DNA from: Acidobacteriota bacterium
GTDB lineage: Bacteria; Acidobacteriota; Blastocatellia; Pyrinomonadales; Pyrinomonadaceae
DNA: 47,009 bases
Assembly (NCBI GenBank): GCA_019239425.1
Contig: JAFAZX010000072.1
Location: 1 to 47,009 of the forward strand
Reading direction: 5' to 3'
Below are positions 8,486 to 16,596 of this stretch, one piece after another. Numbering within the stretch: the first letter of the stretch is position 1; every line of letters starts with the position of its first letter. A program made the position numbers and the translations under genes. The notes beneath the pieces were generated by a model, which was given only the letters and a program-made list of their open reading frames with translations, searched no databases and was not told where the DNA came from.

Positions 8486-9475
8486 TCATCGACCCGCCGG
8501 CGCGACCGCGCCCTCGTTGACCCACGCGCGCTCCGCCACCCTCTTCACGAACCCCGCGACCACGTCCGGCGCCGTGAGCGGCAGCATGTGCCCGCCCTCG
8601 ATCAGCTCCAGCTCGGCCCCTGCAATCTTCGACGCGACCTCGACGCCGTGCGCCCTGTGGTCTAAGACCCTGTCGCCCTTGCCGTAGATAATCCCGACCG
8701 GCATCCGCAGCTCCGGGTAGCGCGCCACCAGAGGCGGCAGCTCGCCCTGAAGCGCCACGAGGTCTTCGGACGCCGCGCAGAAGCTCTTCGGCCTCAGGCC
8801 CAGCAGGCCGCCGCCCGCGGTGGCGTAGTCGCGCGGGACGGCTTCGGGGCCGAAGAGCGTGTCGAGCACCCGCACGCGGTTGACGATTGCGGCCGGCGTG
8901 GCGACCGTCCACGCCACGAGTCTCCGGACGGCGGGCGAGGTGATAATCAATCGATTGAAGACGGCGGGCACCGCCTCCTGCAAGCCCGCGAGCGGCGCGA
9001 TGAGGGCGAGGCCGCGCACCTGCTCCGGGTGTTCGAGCGCGACCGTCAGCGCGACCGCGCCGCCCATCGAGTGGCCGACGAGCAGGGGACGTTCGAGCCC
9101 CAGCTCCTTCATGAAGGCCGAGACCGTCTCGGCCTGCGCGCGCACGCGGGCGCTCGCGCCCGGCCCGCGCGTGGACTCGCCGGAGCCGGGCCGCTCCATG
9201 ACGACGACGCGGAACTCGCCGGAGAGACGTTCGAGCAGCGAATGGGTGAAGGTGCGCATCGAGGCGCCCAAGCCGTGGATGAGGAGGAGCGTGGGGCCGC
9301 TGCCCTTCTCCAGATAGTGTATGCGCGAGCCGCCGACCTCCACGAAGCGGCCGAGGGGCGGCAGCGCGGCCTCCACGCGGCGCGCCGTGTAGGCCGTGAA
9401 GAGGACGAGCGCGAAGAGTCCGAGGGCGACGAAGAGTAAGAGCAGCCCGACTAAGGCGACGACCTGAAGTGTCAT
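8486..9475 (-). CDS. Membrane-anchored alpha/beta hydrolase
   Basis: A 329-residue protein with one N-terminal transmembrane helix (about 5-30) and then an alpha/beta hydrolase: LLIHGLGAS oxyanion region, GHSMGG nucleophile elbow, acid KGDRVLD and base EGGHMLPLTAP. Its start overlaps the stop of the SDR gene as ATGA (9472-9475), so translation is coupled. It resembles MhpC/epoxide-hydrolase-type esterases, and the anchor suggests action on hydrophobic substrates at the membrane. The neighbourhood suggests it may cleave esters or lactones from the monooxygenase step. Confidence 0.9.
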   Translation of the reverse strand: MTLQVVALVGLLLLFVALGLFALVLFTAYTARRVEAALPPLGRFVEVGGSRIHYLEKGSGPTLLLIHGLGASMRTFTHSLLERLSGEFRVVVMERPGSGESTRGPGASARVRAQAETVSAFMKELGLERPLLVGHSMGGAVALTVALEHPEQVRGLALIAPLAGLQEAVPAVFNRLIITSPAVRRLVAWTVATPAAIVNRVRVLDTLFGPEAVPRDYATAGGGLLGLRPKSFCAASEDLVALQGELPPLVARYPELRMPVGIIYGKGDRVLDHRAHGVEVASKIAGAELELIEGGHMLPLTAPDVVAGFVKRVAERAWVNEGAVAPAGR

Positions 9476-10293
9476 TTACCCACCCGCGGCGCGAGCACCT
9501 TCCAGTAGGAGACCGGCATGATGCGCGCGATCAAAGAGAGGAGCTTGGCGTCCGAGCCGACGAGGACTCTCGACTGCCGGCGTTCGACGCCGCGGACGAT
9601 GGTTTCGCCCGCGACCTCCGGCGGCAGCCGCAGGAGCTTCCGGAACTGCGCGTGGCGCCGCGCCACCTCCTCCTCGCTCACGCCCGCGGGGACGCGCGCG
9701 CGTTCCGCGATGCGCGTGGCGACGCCGCCCGGGTGCACGACCGTCACGCCGACGCCCGTGCCTTCGAGTTCGTGCCTTAAGGCTTCGGAGAATCCGCGCA
9801 CGGCGAACTTGCTCGCCGCGTACGCGGCCTGCTCGGGCGGCGCGATGATGCCGAAGACGCTTGAGAGGTTCACGACGCGCGCGTCGCCGCTCGCGCGCAG
9901 CAGGGGCAGGAAGGCGCGCGTCATGCGCACCACGCCCCAGAAGTTGATCTCGAAGAGCCACTCGAAGTTCTCTTCCGAGACCTGCTCGAACGTGCCGCCC
10001 ACGGCGACGCCCGCGTTGTTGACGAGCACGTCCACGCCCGCGTGCTCGGCCGTGACCCGCGCAGGGAAGGCGGCGACCGCCGCGCGGTTGGCGACGTCGA
10101 GACGGTGGCGGCTGACGCGAACGCCTGAGTCGCGGACGAGGTCGGCCGTGCCCGACATCCCCTCTTCGTCAACGTCGGCCAGCGCGAGGTGGCAGCGGCG
10201 GCGCGCCAGTGAGACGGCGACGGCGCGCCCGATGCCGCCCGCCGCGCCCGTGACGACGGCCGTCTTCCCTTCGAGTCGCATCAGCTCAGCCAC
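9472..10293 (-). CDS. Short-chain dehydrogenase/reductase
   Basis: A 273-residue classical SDR. The nucleotide motif TGAAGGIG (15-22), NNAG (92-95), the catalytic serine in NLSSV and YAASK (Tyr158, Lys162) are all present; it probably uses NAD(P)H to interconvert an alcohol and a ketone. The C-terminus (MPVSYWKVLAPRVGK) resembles mycobacterial SDRs found beside EthA/MymA-type monooxygenases. A GTG at 10293 with GGAGG upstream is proposed as start, giving an 8-base overlap with the monooxygenase gene; an ATG at 10281 would trim four residues. The stop overlaps the next gene. Confidence 0.92.
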   Translation of the reverse strand: MAELMRLEGKTAVVTGAAGGIGRAVAVSLARRRCHLALADVDEEGMSGTADLVRDSGVRVSRHRLDVANRAAVAAFPARVTAEHAGVDVLVNNAGVAVGGTFEQVSEENFEWLFEINFWGVVRMTRAFLPLLRASGDARVVNLSSVFGIIAPPEQAAYAASKFAVRGFSEALRHELEGTGVGVTVVHPGGVATRIAERARVPAGVSEEEVARRHAQFRKLLRLPPEVAGETIVRGVERRQSRVLVGSDAKLLSLIARIMPVSYWKVLAPRVGK

Positions 10294-11800
10294 GCGCGGC
10301 CGCCTCCACGCCAGCCGCCGCTTCGGTCGCTTCGGTCGAAACGGCCGGCGACTTCTCGAACTGCATCGTGCCGTCGTCCACGCGCCCGTAGCGCATCAGC
10401 GAGAGGTCTCTCACGTAGTTCTGGTGCAGGCGCCACGGCGGCTTCGAGCCCTGCCGCGGGAGCGTGTGCAGCGCGCGCTGCACGTAGCCCGAGGTGAAGT
10501 CGATGACCGGCTCCTCCTTCACGTCCGGGTCGTTGACGCGCGGCGTGCAGCGCGCGTAGCCGTGCCTGTCCATGTGGTTTAAGAGCCGACACACGTACTC
10601 GGCCGTGAGGTCGCACTTCAAAGTCCAGGACGCGTTCGTGTAGCCGATGGCGAAGGCCATGTTGGGGACTCCGCTCAGCATCATGCCCTTGTAGACGAAC
10701 GTCTTCGGCAAGTCCCCCGGCTCGCCGTCGACGACGAGTTGCAGGCGGCTCATCAGCTTCAGCACCAGCCCCGTCGCCGTCACGACGACGTCCGCGTCGA
10801 GCTGCGCGCCCGACTTGAGTCGCAGCCCCGTCTCCGTAAAGGTCTCGATGTGGTCGGTCACGACCGACGCCTTCCCTTCTTTGATCGAGCGGAAGAGGTC
10901 GGAGTTGGGGACGAGGCACAGACGTTGATCCCATGGGTTGTACTGCGGCGTGAAGTGCTTCGAGGCGTACTCCTCGCCGAGCTGGCGGCGCACGCCTTTG
11001 GCGATCATGCGCTTGAACATCTCGGGCCGCTTCCGCGCGAGGTTGTAGAAGAACGACCCGAGCAGCACGTTCTTCCAGCGCGTCAGGGCGTAGGCCGTGC
11101 GCGCGGGCAGGCGGCGGCGGAGCCAGTTCGCAATCTTGTCTTCGGCCGGCCGCGAGACGACGTAGGTGGGCGAGCGCTGGAGCATCGTGACGTGCGCCGC
11201 CGTCTCCGCCATCGCGGGGACGAGCGTGACGGCCGTCGCGCCGCTGCCGATGACGACGACGCGCTTGCCCGCGTAGTCGAGTCCCGCGGGCCACTTCTGC
11301 GGGTGCACAATCGTCCCGCGGAAGTGCTCGACGCCGGGCCACTCGGGCGTGTAGCCGCCCTCGTAGTCGTAGTAGCCCGTGCAGAGGTAGAGGAAGTCGC
11401 AGGTGAAGCGAACGGGCTTCTGCCCCGGCCCCGCCTCGGCCTCGACCGTCCAACGCGCCTCGGCGGAAGACCAGGAGGCGCCGCGGACGCGGTGGTTGTA
11501 GCGAATCTTCTCCTCGACGCCGAACTCGCGGGCCGTCTCGCGGATGTAGCTGAGGATGGCCGGGCCGTCGGCGATGGCCTTCGCGTCGCGCCACGGCCGG
11601 AAGCGGTAGCCGAGCGTGTACATGTCGGAGTCGGAGCGGACGCCCGGGTAGCGGAACAAGTCCCAGGTTCCGCCCATCGCCTCGCGCCCTTCGAGGAGCA
11701 CGAAGCTCTTCGAGGGGCACTCCATCCGCAGGTGGCAGGCCGCGCCTATCCCTGACAGTCCGGCCCCGACGATCAAAACGTCAACGTGCTCCACGCTCAC
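10286..11800 (-). CDS. ethA: EthA-like Baeyer-Villiger/flavin monooxygenase
   Basis: A 504-residue FAD- and NADPH-dependent monooxygenase. Motifs are GAGLSG (12-17, FAD), a second Rossmann motif GSGATA (185-190, NADPH) and a Baeyer-Villiger fingerprint-like FRGTIVHPQKWP (160-171). The N-terminal run MGGTWDLFRYPGVRSDSDMY is very close to EthA and MymA. Such enzymes insert oxygen into ketones to give esters or lactones, and EthA activates ethionamide. It leads an operon with an SDR and two esterases, which would complete an alcohol-ketone-ester-acid route (inference). Start is the ATG at 11800. Length matches the family. Confidence 0.92.
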   Translation of the reverse strand: MSVEHVDVLIVGAGLSGIGAACHLRMECPSKSFVLLEGREAMGGTWDLFRYPGVRSDSDMYTLGYRFRPWRDAKAIADGPAILSYIRETAREFGVEEKIRYNHRVRGASWSSAEARWTVEAEAGPGQKPVRFTCDFLYLCTGYYDYEGGYTPEWPGVEHFRGTIVHPQKWPAGLDYAGKRVVVIGSGATAVTLVPAMAETAAHVTMLQRSPTYVVSRPAEDKIANWLRRRLPARTAYALTRWKNVLLGSFFYNLARKRPEMFKRMIAKGVRRQLGEEYASKHFTPQYNPWDQRLCLVPNSDLFRSIKEGKASVVTDHIETFTETGLRLKSGAQLDADVVVTATGLVLKLMSRLQLVVDGEPGDLPKTFVYKGMMLSGVPNMAFAIGYTNASWTLKCDLTAEYVCRLLNHMDRHGYARCTPRVNDPDVKEEPVIDFTSGYVQRALHTLPRQGSKPPWRLHQNYVRDLSLMRYGRVDDGTMQFEKSPAVSTEATEAAAGVEAAARG

Positions 11801-11850
11801 CCCTCACCGAAACGGAATGCGCCGCGCGCATTATAGCGCGGGACGCAAGA

Positions 11851-11877
11851 AGGGCCAGCCCCTGAGTGGCCGGCCCT
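11851..11877 (-). terminator. Likely transcription terminator of the peroxidase gene
   Basis: Arms 11851-11861 and 11867-11877 (minus-strand AGGGCCGGCCA with a near-complementary partner) form an 11-base GC-rich stem with a 5-base loop, 26 bases past the stop of the peroxidase gene. On the minus strand it is followed by a short TTCTTG stretch. The U-run is weak, so efficiency is uncertain. Confidence 0.55.
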
Positions 11878-11902
11878 GTCTCCGCGTGGAAAGTTAACCT
11901 CC

Positions 11903-14635
11903 CTACTGGCCGAACCTCCTGCGGTACTCGTCCGAGTTGAGGAAGGCCTTGACCATCTCGGCCCGGACGTAGTCGCCGTTGAACTGGTTGAGCTTCGAGA
12001 GCCAGAACTGGTAGCCCGCCTCGTCCGGGTCACGTCTGAGATAGCCGAAGTACTCCATCAGCACGAACGCGGGGTTAAGCTCGGCGCTCGTGACCGACGC
12101 CGAATCGGCGACCTTCCTGAGCGCCGCCGCGCGACCCGCCGCCCCGCCCGCGCCGAAAGCCTGCACGGCCGCGTCGGTCTCGCCCTGCGTCGGGGTCACG
12201 CCGGCCGAGGCGTAGAGCGCGGCGACGTACTGCGACGCGGTCTGCGTCTCGGGGAAGCGCGCGGCGAAGTCCGCCGACGCCACGGCGCGCTCGGCGTAAG
12301 CCTGCTTGTTCGCGTCGAGCTTCGTCGGCCAGTCGCCCACGCCCACGACGACGCCGTCGCCGAGCGTGCGGCCGTCGGCCGCGAGCGAGGCGAACGACAC
12401 GCGCGAGGTGTCGGCCGACTTCCGGCCGAAGGCCGCGCGCTGGACGCGTATGGCGTAGAAGCCGGTCTGCTGGAACTCGATGGAGAGGAAGAACGCGGCC
12501 GAGACGTTGATGCGCATCACCTCTGCGCACGCGGCGTCCGAGCCGCAGCGGTCGAGGTTGCCCTCCCAGAAGGCGAGGCCGGTGGCGTCCGGCTCGCGCG
12601 AGAGGAAGTCTCGGTACTGCTGCGAGACGAAGAAGTCGGTCGCCTCTATCGGGTTGGGCGTGCCGGACGCGACGTCGCCGAAGACGGTGAACCTCACGGC
12701 CGCGCTTACCGCGACGCCGCCCGCCGCGGCCGCGTCCGTCACGTACCAGCGGCCGTAGAAGGTCTGACCGACGAAGGCCGCGCTGTTCGGAATCTGCAGG
12801 CTCACGGAACCCGTGCCCTGCCCCGCGCCGCCGCCGTTGAGCTGCACGCCGACGCGTGCGAACGAACCCGTCGAAGGGACGGACGGCCCCGCGCCCGGGT
12901 CGTTGCGGTCGACGACCAGCACGGCCTGCGCGCCGCCGAGCGCGTTCGAGACGGCGATTGTGAAGTTCGGGTTCCCCGCGAGCGGCGGCTCGGACGCGAT
13001 CATCGTCGGGACGCCGCCGCCCGAGCCGGGCGTCCCCGCGCCCGTCAACGCGGGAACGCGCGTCGATTCGGTGTAGAGCATCGGCCGCTCGAACGGCGTC
13101 TGCCCGGCGGCGACCCTCGGGTCTGTGAGCGCGTTGCGGAGGAAGGCGACGAGGTCGGAACGCTGCTGGGCGGAGAGTCCGAGCGCGCGGATGCGGTTGC
13201 GGTCGATGTTCGGCGCGTCGAAGTCTCCGCCGCGGTTGTAGAAGTCGACGACCTCTTCGAGCGTGTTGAAGCGGCCGTTGTGGAAGTAGGGCGCGCGCAA
13301 GGATACGTTGCGCAGGGAGGCCGTGCGGAACTCGCCCATGTTGTTGGCGTTGCCGGTCACCTGGAAGCGGCCCGTGTCTTCGGTCTGCGGGCGCAGGCCG
13401 ATGTTGTGAAACTGGTTGTCGCTGAAGAGCACGCCCGCGTGGCAGGTGTTGCAGCGCCCCTGCCCGTTGAAGACGTTCAGCCCGCGCTGCTCGGCGGCCG
13501 GGAGCGGCGTGATGCCCTGCGTGCTCAGGTCGAAGGGCGTGCGGTCGGAGTAGACCGTGCGCTCGAAGGTCGCAATCGCCATCGCGATGCGCGCGGGCGT
13601 CACGTCCGAGGTGCCGAAGACTTCGGCGAACAGCTCCGGGTACGTGCGCCCGTCGATCCAAGCCCTCAGCCCCGCGGGCACGTCCGAAGAGAGCGCGAGC
13701 GGCTTCGCGGAGGCGACGCGCGCGGCCACGTCGTTCCAGTCGCGCCCGGTGTGCCCCATCTCCGCGGAGTTGACGGGCGGCCCGAGCACCTGACTCTCAA
13801 GCGCCGCGCCGGCCTGGAGCACGACCTGATTGGTCAGAGGGTCTGTGAAGGTCTGCGTGGCGCGGCCGTCCCAGAAGAGCGTGTTCGAGAAGGCGGCGTC
13901 GATGTAAGACTTCGACTTGCGCCCCGTCACCTGCTCGCGGAAGCCGTAGGTCGGCGAGAGGCCGTACGTGCCGTCGAGATTATTCAGAGGCACGCCGGGC
14001 GAGCCGAACACGTCGTCGGCCGTGTCGAAGAGGCCGTCCGCGCCCGGGTTCTTCGCGCGCGCGCTGCCCGCGACGGTGCGCGAGTCGGAGCCGCCGTTCG
14101 TGGCGAAGTGGCACGTGCCGCAGGAGACGGTGCGCGTCGAAGAGAGCTGCTCGTCCCAGAAGAGCGCCTTGCCTAAGAAAGCCTTCGCCGCGGTGACGGG
14201 GTTGCCGGCCGGCGCCGCAGGGGGATTAAGCCCCTGGCCTCCGCCCGCCGCCGCCGACCGCGCGCCCGCATCGGACTGGCTCAGGGGGCCGACGTTCGCG
14301 CCGTTCTCCGCGCGCACCCAGTAGAAGAAGGTCTGGCCCGCGACGGCCGTCGTGTCGAAGAAGATGCCGGCCGCGGTCGTGCCGACGCTCAAGGCGTTCG
14401 TCGGGTCGTTCGTCGTGTTACGCAGGACGCGGTACAGGGCGGCGCCCCTCACCGCGTCCCAGCTCACGCCGACCTTCGTCGTGTAAGCGTTGTCGGAGGC
14501 CGAGACGTTCGTCGGCGCGACGAGCGCCGCGGTCGTCTGCCCCGCGGCCTCGCAGCCGGGCAGTACGTTTTGAAGAAGCGCCAACAGCAACGGCAATGTG
14601 AACAGCAGGACAATCGTCAGTCGAAGTTTCTGCAT
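11903..14635 (-). CDS. Di-haem cytochrome c peroxidase (MauG family) with FN3 and DUF4214
   Basis: A 910-residue exported protein. An N-terminal hydrophobic segment (6-25) runs into LPGC (Cys28), a possible lipobox. An FN3-type domain follows (about 36-125), then a MauG/CCP di-haem domain with CGTCH (172-176) and CNTCH (395-399) and the usual FFWDGR-like and APYFHNG stretches. A less clear beta-rich section (about 540-670) is followed by a DUF4214-like C-terminal region (about 670-910; YRDFLSREPDATGLAFW, FGYLRRDPDEAGYQFW). Standard MauG proteins are about 350-400 residues, so this is a large fusion. It probably reduces peroxide or oxidises a partner in the periplasm or at the surface. Start is the ATG at 14635 after AGGAGG. 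Confidence 0.9.
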   Translation of the reverse strand: MQKLRLTIVLLFTLPLLLALLQNVLPGCEAAGQTTAALVAPTNVSASDNAYTTKVGVSWDAVRGAALYRVLRNTTNDPTNALSVGTTAAGIFFDTTAVAGQTFFYWVRAENGANVGPLSQSDAGARSAAAGGGQGLNPPAAPAGNPVTAAKAFLGKALFWDEQLSSTRTVSCGTCHFATNGGSDSRTVAGSARAKNPGADGLFDTADDVFGSPGVPLNNLDGTYGLSPTYGFREQVTGRKSKSYIDAAFSNTLFWDGRATQTFTDPLTNQVVLQAGAALESQVLGPPVNSAEMGHTGRDWNDVAARVASAKPLALSSDVPAGLRAWIDGRTYPELFAEVFGTSDVTPARIAMAIATFERTVYSDRTPFDLSTQGITPLPAAEQRGLNVFNGQGRCNTCHAGVLFSDNQFHNIGLRPQTEDTGRFQVTGNANNMGEFRTASLRNVSLRAPYFHNGRFNTLEEVVDFYNRGGDFDAPNIDRNRIRALGLSAQQRSDLVAFLRNALTDPRVAAGQTPFERPMLYTESTRVPALTGAGTPGSGGGVPTMIASEPPLAGNPNFTIAVSNALGGAQAVLVVDRNDPGAGPSVPSTGSFARVGVQLNGGGAGQGTGSVSLQIPNSAAFVGQTFYGRWYVTDAAAAGGVAVSAAVRFTVFGDVASGTPNPIEATDFFVSQQYRDFLSREPDATGLAFWEGNLDRCGSDAACAEVMRINVSAAFFLSIEFQQTGFYAIRVQRAAFGRKSADTSRVSFASLAADGRTLGDGVVVGVGDWPTKLDANKQAYAERAVASADFAARFPETQTASQYVAALYASAGVTPTQGETDAAVQAFGAGGAAGRAAALRKVADSASVTSAELNPAFVLMEYFGYLRRDPDEAGYQFWLSKLNQFNGDYVRAEMVKAFLNSDEYRRRFGQ

Positions 14636-14726
14636 GGCCTCCTCATCCCTCCTCAACGTCCCCGCGAGTGCCTTGGCAACGACCGTTCCACCGCAATCCC
14701 GCCGTTTACCGACACCGCGGCCCGGC

Positions 14727-14781
14727 CTCTGTGACAAAAATAAACAGCGCCGCGCCCGCCCCGCTCGGGCTCTGTGACAAA
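14727..14781 (-). promoter_or_regulatory. Direct repeat of TTTGTCACAGAG upstream of the peroxidase gene
   Basis: Two identical 12-base units (minus strand TTTGTCACAGAG) at 14727-14738 and 14770-14781, 43 bases apart, or about four helical turns. They lie 92-146 bases upstream of the peroxidase start. Repetition at helical spacing suggests a regulator or sigma-factor site. No regulator gene is adjacent. Confidence 0.4.
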
Positions 14782-14792
14782 GAGACCCCACA

Positions 14793-14933
14793 AGCTGGGA
14801 GCGCGGGCATCCCTGCCCGCAAGCGCGCCAAAGCGCGCTGACCGTCTTTCTCTTTACTTCGACGTTGAGACTTAAAGCTTCACAGCTTTCGCGCTGCGCG
14901 CTCAGGCGGGCAGGGATGCCCGCGCTCCCAGCT
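14793..14933. repeat. GGGAGCGCGGGC-type palindromic element, copy 2
   Basis: Inverted terminal arms of 28 bases (14793-14820 and 14906-14933) around about 85 bases; ends and part of the interior match the copy at 5158-5290 in the same orientation. The right arm ends exactly one base before the stop codon of the beta-lactamase gene (TAA at 14934-14936), so the element marks that gene's 3' end and may act as its terminator. Confidence 0.92.
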
Positions 14934-15836
14934 TTAAGGGGCTTTCTCCGATTCGAGGCGGTTGCGGAGTTGCTCGGCGGCGCGGCCGGCCAGCTCCTTG
15001 CAGGCGTTGGGCGCGACGAGCGTGCGCGCTTCGAGGCGCTGCCACAAGCCCGAGGCGTCGGGGTGAGAGGTGAGAAGGATGTCGCAGGGCGTGGCGCGCA
15101 GGAAGGCGAAGCTCTTCTCGAAGTCCCGCACGGCGTTCGGGTACTCGCGGCTGTCGGAGAAGCGGAAGCCTTCGGCCGAGACCGGCGTCATGCTGTCCGA
15201 GTAGACGAGGTTCAGGCAGCGCTTCTCTTCGCAAGACTTCCAAGTCCAGCTCGTCCCGCCGGGCGTGTGGCCGGGCGTGAAGTGTGCCGTCAACTTAATG
15301 TCGCCGACGCGGAGGGTCTGGCCGTCGCGCAAGGTCTCTGCGCGCGGGACGAGCGCCACCGGCGGGATGAGGCCGAACTGCGGGTCGTCCTTCCCGACGC
15401 CGCTCTTCGTCAAGACCTCCGCACTCCACGGGCTGGCCGCGACCCGCGCGCCGCTCAGGCGCTGCAACTCGGCGATGCCGCCGCCGTGGTCGAAGTGCAC
15501 GTGCGAGTTGACGATGAGCTTTACATCCTCGACGCGGAAGCCGAGCGCGCGGATGTTGGCGGCGATCTGCGGGACGGACTCGGGCAGCGCGCCGTCTATC
15601 AGAACGTGCCCCGACTTCGACGTGATGAGGAGCGAAGTCAGCCCGTGCGGCCCGACGTAGTATGTGTCGCCGTAGACGCGGAAGGGCTTCTGCGTCGCGT
15701 TCCACACGGGGCACTGGTCGCAGGAGAAGGCGGCGGGCGCGCTCTTCTGCCCCGACGCGAGCGCCGCGAGGACGAGCACGAAGATGACGGGCAACAGGGC
15801 GCGCGTGTAGTTCGGCAGGAGGTTCCGTGTGTGCAT
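14934..15836 (-). CDS. Subclass B3 metallo-beta-lactamase
   Basis: A 300-residue secreted protein with a signal peptide (about 1-29). It carries the full B3 zinc set: HVHFDH (His112, His114, Asp116, His117), His190 in PGHTPGGTSWTW and His258 in LLTSHPDASG. The PGHTPG-TSWTW and CDILL-HPDASG runs and the paired cysteines (202, 207) match L1/THIN-B-type enzymes rather than glyoxalases. It should hydrolyse beta-lactams, possibly carbapenems, in the periplasm; the natural substrate is not known. The stop touches a palindromic element. The gene is divergent from the MOSC gene (87-base gap). Start is the ATG at 15836. Confidence 0.9.
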   Translation of the reverse strand: MHTRNLLPNYTRALLPVIFVLVLAALASGQKSAPAAFSCDQCPVWNATQKPFRVYGDTYYVGPHGLTSLLITSKSGHVLIDGALPESVPQIAANIRALGFRVEDVKLIVNSHVHFDHGGGIAELQRLSGARVAASPWSAEVLTKSGVGKDDPQFGLIPPVALVPRAETLRDGQTLRVGDIKLTAHFTPGHTPGGTSWTWKSCEEKRCLNLVYSDSMTPVSAEGFRFSDSREYPNAVRDFEKSFAFLRATPCDILLTSHPDASGLWQRLEARTLVAPNACKELAGRAAEQLRNRLESEKAP

Positions 15837-15911
15837 CGGGCCAGAGGTTACCACGAAGTCAGGAGGGCCGCCCCCGCCCCGAAGACTTCCACGACTGAGC
15901 CGGCCCTGTCG

Positions 15912-15917
15912 TACAAT
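15912..15917 (+). promoter_or_regulatory. Possible -10 element (TACAAT) for a leaderless MOSC transcript
   Basis: TACAAT ends seven bases before the ATG at 15924, the distance at which transcription usually starts. No Shine-Dalgarno sequence is visible between them. No good -35 is present, so the assignment is tentative. Confidence 0.35.
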
Positions 15918-15923
15918 GCCGGC

Positions 15924-16580
15924 ATGCGCATCATCTCGCTCAACGTCGGCCGGCCGCGCCTCGTCGCGTGGATGGGGCAGACCGTCTCGACCGGCATCTA
16001 CAAGTCCCCGGTCGAGGGCCGCGTCACGCTCCGCACGCTCAACCTCGACGGCGACCGGCAGGCAGACCTGACCGTCCACGGCGGCCCCTACAAAGCGGTC
16101 TACGCCTACCCCTCGGAACACTACCCTTTCTGGCGCGAGGAGCTGCCCGGCACGGAACTCCCCTGGGGCATGTTCGGCGAGAACTTCACCACCGAAGGCT
16201 TCGACGAATCCGCCGTCCGAATCGGCGACCGCTTCCGCGTCGGCGGTGCGGAGCTGACCGTCACGCAGCCGCGCATGCCCTGTCATAAGCTCGGCATCAA
16301 GTTCGGCCGCCCCGACATCCTCAAAAGATTCCTGGCGAGCGGGCGGACGGGCTTCTACTTCTCAGTCCAGCGCGAGGGCGAGGTCGGCGCGGGCGACGAG
16401 TTTGAGTTAATCGAGCGCGACGCGGGCGGCGTCACGGTCGCAGACATCACGCGGCTCTACGCGCGCGACCGGGACGACGCCGAGACGCTGCGGCGCGCCA
16501 TCGCGCTCGAAGCGCTGCCCGAGAGCTGGCGCGAACACTTCCGTCAACAACTCTCCAGGGCCACGTCGGCGGAGAGGTGA
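15924..16580 (+). CDS. MOSC domain protein, YiiM-like
   Basis: A 218-residue protein of the YiiM type: LDGDRQADLTVHGGPYKAVYAYPSEHY, FGENFTTEG, then SQPR-like TQPRMPCHKLG holding the conserved MOSC cysteine (about Cys119), and a C-terminal 3-alpha section. E. coli YiiM helps reduce N-hydroxylated compounds with molybdenum enzymes; the same role here is inference. The start is the ATG at 15924; no ribosome-binding site precedes it and a TACAAT box lies just upstream, so the message may be leaderless. The GH28 gene follows after 16 bases. Confidence 0.9.
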   Translation: MRIISLNVGRPRLVAWMGQTVSTGIYKSPVEGRVTLRTLNLDGDRQADLTVHGGPYKAVYAYPSEHYPFWREELPGTELPWGMFGENFTTEGFDESAVRIGDRFRVGGAELTVTQPRMPCHKLGIKFGRPDILKRFLASGRTGFYFSVQREGEVGAGDEFELIERDAGGVTVADITRLYARDRDDAETLRRAIALEALPESWREHFRQQLSRATSAER

Positions 16581-16596
16581 GGAGGAGAACGTTTCC

